From: Gammaproteobacteria bacterium
GTDB lineage: Bacteria; Pseudomonadota; Gammaproteobacteria; Pseudomonadales; Halieaceae
NCBI GenBank assembly: GCA_029859085.1
Contig: JAOUDU010000069.1
Location: 1-9,233, forward strand
Reading direction: 5' to 3'
Length of the DNA: 9,233 nt
Shown here: positions 6,744 to 9,233 of the stretch, piece by piece
Layout: every line of letters starts with the position of its first letter
Numbering within the stretch: position 1 is the first letter of the stretch
Translations under genes and position numbers: made by a program
The notes under the pieces: generated by a model
What the model saw: the letters and a program-made list of their open reading frames with translations, nothing else
Told to the model about the DNA's origin: nothing
The model's database searches: none

Positions 6744-8102
6744 TCAACGCACCCCGCCGCGGGCCATGCCCTTGGCGGTGAAGAACATGTCATTCTCGTC
6801 GACACCATTGCGGAACTTGCCCGGGATCAGCTTGCCATTCAGGTTGTAGATGTTCTGCAGCAGGTCGTAGGCACCATAAGCCGAGCCGTAACCCGACTTG
6901 CGATCGTACAGGTTGGCGCCGTACAGGTACTGCAGGCGCCACAGCTGGTCCCGGCCATCGTACATTTCGCCGGCGGCAGCCACCCAGGTGTCCTCGTCGA
7001 TATAGAATGTGCGCCGGCTGTACAGGTGGCGTTGGCCTTCCTTCAGGGTGGAGTCCACCACCCAGACCCGGTGTTTTTCCCAGCGGACGAATTCCGGTTT
7101 GAGGAATTTCGGTCCCAGGGCGTCCTCCAGCTTCGACTCAAACACGAACTTGTAGCTCGAGGCGGGAATGATGATTTCCTGCTTGCCCACAAGCTTCCAG
7201 TTGAAGCGTTCCGGTGAGCCGTTATAGATGAAGGAGTCGTCGTAGGTGGAAGTGCCCGCTACCCCGGGGTTGGGGGTATCGAAGGATACCGCCGGGGCCA
7301 GCCGCACCCGGCGCTGGCCGGTCAGGTATTGCCAGGCCGAGCGGCCCTTGCCCTGGGTGTAATCGGCCCCGGGCTCGTGCACCAGCAGGATTTCCCCGGC
7401 GCGCCGGGCGGGGGCGGTGTAGTCGATGCGCAGCATGGTCCAGACCTTGTCGCCCACGGGCTCCTCGGGGGTCCTGAACATGGGGTACACCGACACGGAG
7501 TGGGCGCTGGTCGCCAGGATGGCTTGCCCGCTGGTATCAACGTAATAGGTATCGTAGGTCTGGGAGGCGTCCTCGGCGTAGCGGATCATGTGGTTCCACA
7601 TGACTTCCAGTCCCGACTGGGGGATGGGAAAGGGCACGCCGGGATAGTTGCCTTCAATTTTCTGCCCGTCGGCGACGAGGGTGGCGCCGGTGGCGTTTTT
7701 AAGGGTATTGGCGTAGAACCAGTCAGGCCGGATGGCGCCCCGGTGAGAGGGGTAGACATACATCTTCCAGCCATCGGGGCCGTATTTCTCGAACATCGCC
7801 CTGGTGCCGGCGGTGAGGTACTGGGCATATTGTTTCCAGTTCCCGCCATCGATGGTGTACAGCGGCTTTTCGTCGGCGTAGGGGTCGACGTAATTGTCCG
7901 AGCCGGGAACGAAGTTGGCGGGTGCCGGTGTGCCTGCGGGGTCCCAGGCCGGAATGCTGCCGTCGGCGTTTGCGGCCGCTTCTGCGCCCATCGGGGTCAG
8001 GTTTTTGCCGAGCTGGGCAGCTTGTTCGGGGCTGACGGCAGAGTGGGAGTTCCCCGCTGCCAGCGCCGCCAATAGCAGGCCAAAAGCAAGCTGTCTGGGC
8101 AT
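6744..8102 (-). CDS. DUF1329 protein B, exported, upstream copy of a tandem pair
   Basis: This 452-residue paralogue aligns with protein A almost without gaps and is about three-quarters to four-fifths identical by hand count. The signal peptide (about residues 1-21) and the stretches at 173-220 and 390-445 differ most. Residues 220-289 differ at one position only, and 340-371 are identical. Like A it has an N-terminal export signal and no cysteine, so it is not lipid-anchored. The start ATG 8102 has AAGGA (8114-8118) 11 bases upstream, and no in-frame alternative lies above it. It is 111 bases downstream of yifB on the same strand; no convincing terminator separates them, so read-through is possible. 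Family members in other genomes often sit beside DUF1302 proteins and RND-type transporters; none is present here. Function is unknown. Confidence 0.88.
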   Translation of the reverse strand: MPRQLAFGLLLAALAAGNSHSAVSPEQAAQLGKNLTPMGAEAAANADGSIPAWDPAGTPAPANFVPGSDNYVDPYADEKPLYTIDGGNWKQYAQYLTAGTRAMFEKYGPDGWKMYVYPSHRGAIRPDWFYANTLKNATGATLVADGQKIEGNYPGVPFPIPQSGLEVMWNHMIRYAEDASQTYDTYYVDTSGQAILATSAHSVSVYPMFRTPEEPVGDKVWTMLRIDYTAPARRAGEILLVHEPGADYTQGKGRSAWQYLTGQRRVRLAPAVSFDTPNPGVAGTSTYDDSFIYNGSPERFNWKLVGKQEIIIPASSYKFVFESKLEDALGPKFLKPEFVRWEKHRVWVVDSTLKEGQRHLYSRRTFYIDEDTWVAAAGEMYDGRDQLWRLQYLYGANLYDRKSGYGSAYGAYDLLQNIYNLNGKLIPGKFRNGVDENDMFFTAKGMARGGVR

Positions 8103-8148
8103 GGCGAAGTTGTTCCTTATTAGAGGTTATGCCGGGTGCGCCCCGCAA

Positions 8149-8176
8149 TTTAGAATATCTGGCCGGCTATTGCCAG
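8149..8176 (-). promoter_or_regulatory. Weak candidate promoter for the DUF1329 pair
   Basis: On the minus strand CTGGCA (8171-8176) and TCTAAA (8149-8154) are 16 bases apart, each matching four of six consensus bases. The AT-rich patch around 8118-8158 stands out between the two genes. A better -10 match (TCTAAT, 8119-8124) abuts the ribosome site and would leave a transcript lacking it, so I favour the upstream pair. Low certainty. Confidence 0.25.
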
Positions 8177-8196
8177 TCCCCCGATCTCGCGTCTTT

Positions 8197-8215
8197 CTGC
8201 TGCCTGCTGCCTGCT
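8197..8215. repeat. Short tandem repeat at the yifB stop codon
   Basis: The 7-base unit CTGCTGC occurs two full times (8197-8203, 8204-8210) and a partial third (8211-8215). It overlaps the yifB stop codon (8214-8216). Almost all of it is past the coding region, so slippage would have little effect on the protein. Confidence 0.6.
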
Positions 8216-9233
8216 ATATGCGCGGCGGGGCGGGCTGGGGGCCCCGGTCGGGCAAATCCGCGCCGCGATACGCAATGGCCTCACTGATATGCTCACTGGT
8301 GCAGGCGGGGCCGCCGGCCAGGTCGGCTATGGTGCGGGCGACCCGCAGCGTGCGGTGGATCGCCCGGCCCGACAGGGTCAGCCGCAGGGCGGCGGCTTCC
8401 AGGTAGCTCGCTTCAGCCTTGCCGAGTCGGCAGATGCCGGCCAGCTGGTCGGGCGGGATCCTGGCGTTGGCGCAGCCCTGGCGGTGTTCCTGCACCGCCC
8501 GGCTGCGGCAGACCCGGGCGCGGACCTCGGCCGACGGTTCATTGTCGTCACCGGGATTGAGCAGTACGCCGGGGGGCAGTCGATGCACCGGCACATGCAG
8601 GTCGATGCGGTCCAGCAGCGGTCCGGATATGCGGGCCCGGTATCGCTGGACCTGGTCTGGCGTGCAGCGGCACTCGCGCCCGGGGTCACCCAGGTAACCG
8701 CAGGGGCAGGGATTCATCGCCGCGACCAGCTGGAAACGCGCGGGGTACCGGGTCCGGTGATTGGCCCGGGACAGGGTTATCTCGCCGCTTTCCATCGGCT
8801 CCCGCAGCACCTCGAGGCTGTGGCGGCTGAATTCCGCCAGTTCATCCAGGAACAGGACGCCGCCATGGGCCAGGGATATCTCCCCGGGTCGCGGTTTGCC
8901 GCCGCCCCCCGCCAGCGCCACCGCGGTGGCGGTATGGTGGGGCGCGCGAAAAGGTCGGCGAAAGTACTCGCTGGTATCGACCGGGTCGAAAAAATTGCGC
9001 AGCGCCAGCAGGGTGAGGGCCTCCTGCGGGCTCGGCGGCGGCAGGATGCCGGGCAGGCGGCTGGCAAGCAGGGTTTTCCCGGTTCCCGGCGGGCCGAAGA
9101 GCAGCAGGTTGTGGCTGCCGCTGGCGGCGATCTCCAGCGCCCGGCGCGCCCCCTGCTGGCCCGCGACATCCCGCAGGTCCGGGTAGCTGCAGCTGCGGCC
9201 CACGGGTTCCGGGACGCATTGGTCTATCCGGCG
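8214..9233 (-). CDS. comM: ComM/YifB family AAA+ ATPase (N-terminus cut off by window edge)
   Basis: The last 340 residues of a YifB/ComM-type protein are visible; the frame is open to the right edge, and full proteins are about 500 residues, so roughly 160 N-terminal residues (the Lon-protease-like S5 domain) are missing. The visible part begins near YPDLRDVAGQQGARRALE and holds Walker A GPPGTGKT (bases 9095-9072), FRAPHHT, Walker B GGVLFLDELAEF, the sensor region VAAMNPCPCGYLGD and the downstream Cys-rich GRECRCTPDQ, then LLDRIDLHVPV with the conserved Arg, and the C-terminal helical Mg-chelatase domain (LTLSGRAIHRTLRVARTIADL). In naturally competent bacteria ComM is a hexameric helicase that promotes branch migration during integration of transforming DNA; despite the Mg-chelatase fold it is not a chelatase. 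GTG 9203 is internal, not the true start. Confidence 0.93.
   Translation of the reverse strand, partial: RRIDQCVPEPVGRSCSYPDLRDVAGQQGARRALEIAASGSHNLLLFGPPGTGKTLLASRLPGILPPPSPQEALTLLALRNFFDPVDTSEYFRRPFRAPHHTATAVALAGGGGKPRPGEISLAHGGVLFLDELAEFSRHSLEVLREPMESGEITLSRANHRTRYPARFQLVAAMNPCPCGYLGDPGRECRCTPDQVQRYRARISGPLLDRIDLHVPVHRLPPGVLLNPGDDNEPSAEVRARVCRSRAVQEHRQGCANARIPPDQLAGICRLGKAEASYLEAAALRLTLSGRAIHRTLRVARTIADLAGGPACTSEHISEAIAYRGADLPDRGPQPAPPRI

Noticed and set aside
8119..8148. Promoter made of TTGCGG and TCTAAT just upstream of DUF1329 protein B
   Set aside because: The -10 match is good, but transcription would start at or beyond the ribosome site, leaving the message without it.
8159..8176. 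Hairpin CTGGC/GCCAG between comM and DUF1329 protein B as a terminator
   Set aside because: Only five base pairs, an 8-base loop and no T-run follow on the minus strand.
8842..9219. Other overlapping frames inside comM, including 8777-9169 and 8419-8697
   Set aside because: They are Arg/Pro/Ala-rich shadows of the ComM reading frame.
1..9233. CRISPR array, insertion sequence, prophage, toxin-antitoxin or defence system
   Set aside because: No spaced repeats, transposase, integrase or toxin-like gene pair was seen; every larger gene has a housekeeping or known-family assignment.

Overview
The window looks like ordinary chromosome from a GC-rich gammaproteobacterium. Rep, PpnP, ComM/YifB and a cytochrome c5 point to Gammaproteobacteria. 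Paired DUF1329 proteins, an omega-transaminase-like enzyme and the high GC suggest a Pseudomonas-like or marine (for example Halieaceae or Cellvibrionales-type) lineage, but the genus cannot be fixed from the sequence alone. I see no phage gene, insertion sequence, integrase, CRISPR array, tRNA or rRNA.

Layout. A glutathione S-transferase gene runs leftward off the left edge (minus strand, C-terminus missing). It is divergent from a plus-strand gene for a periplasmic cytochrome c5, which has a perfect TATAAT -10 box upstream and a strong intrinsic terminator downstream. A plus-strand class III PLP aminotransferase follows; its real start is at 1387, set by an AGGAG site, and not at the earlier in-frame TTG. 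It converges, with only 19 bases between stop codons, on the minus-strand rep helicase gene. Just upstream of rep on the same strand is ppnP, a small cupin-fold nucleoside phosphorylase, and the two are probably co-transcribed. A bidirectional terminator at 5188-5223 separates ppnP from a leftward pair of tandem DUF1329 genes encoding exported, cysteine-free proteins about three-quarters to four-fifths identical. The right end is the C-terminal two-thirds of ComM/YifB, an AAA+ protein with a magnesium-chelatase-like fold, running in from the right edge on the minus strand.

Functionally the genes are mostly independent: electron transfer (cytochrome c5), amine or amino-acid turnover (aminotransferase), nucleoside breakdown (PpnP), replication-fork clearance (Rep), branch migration during transformation or recombination (ComM) and detoxification or thiol chemistry (GST). 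Only the DUF1329 pair lacks an assigned role. It is the most interesting part of the window: a tandem duplication with a nearly invariant core of about 70 residues whose codons have drifted at silent sites, and with no DUF1302 or RND transporter gene beside it here. I found no evidence for a wholly new system.
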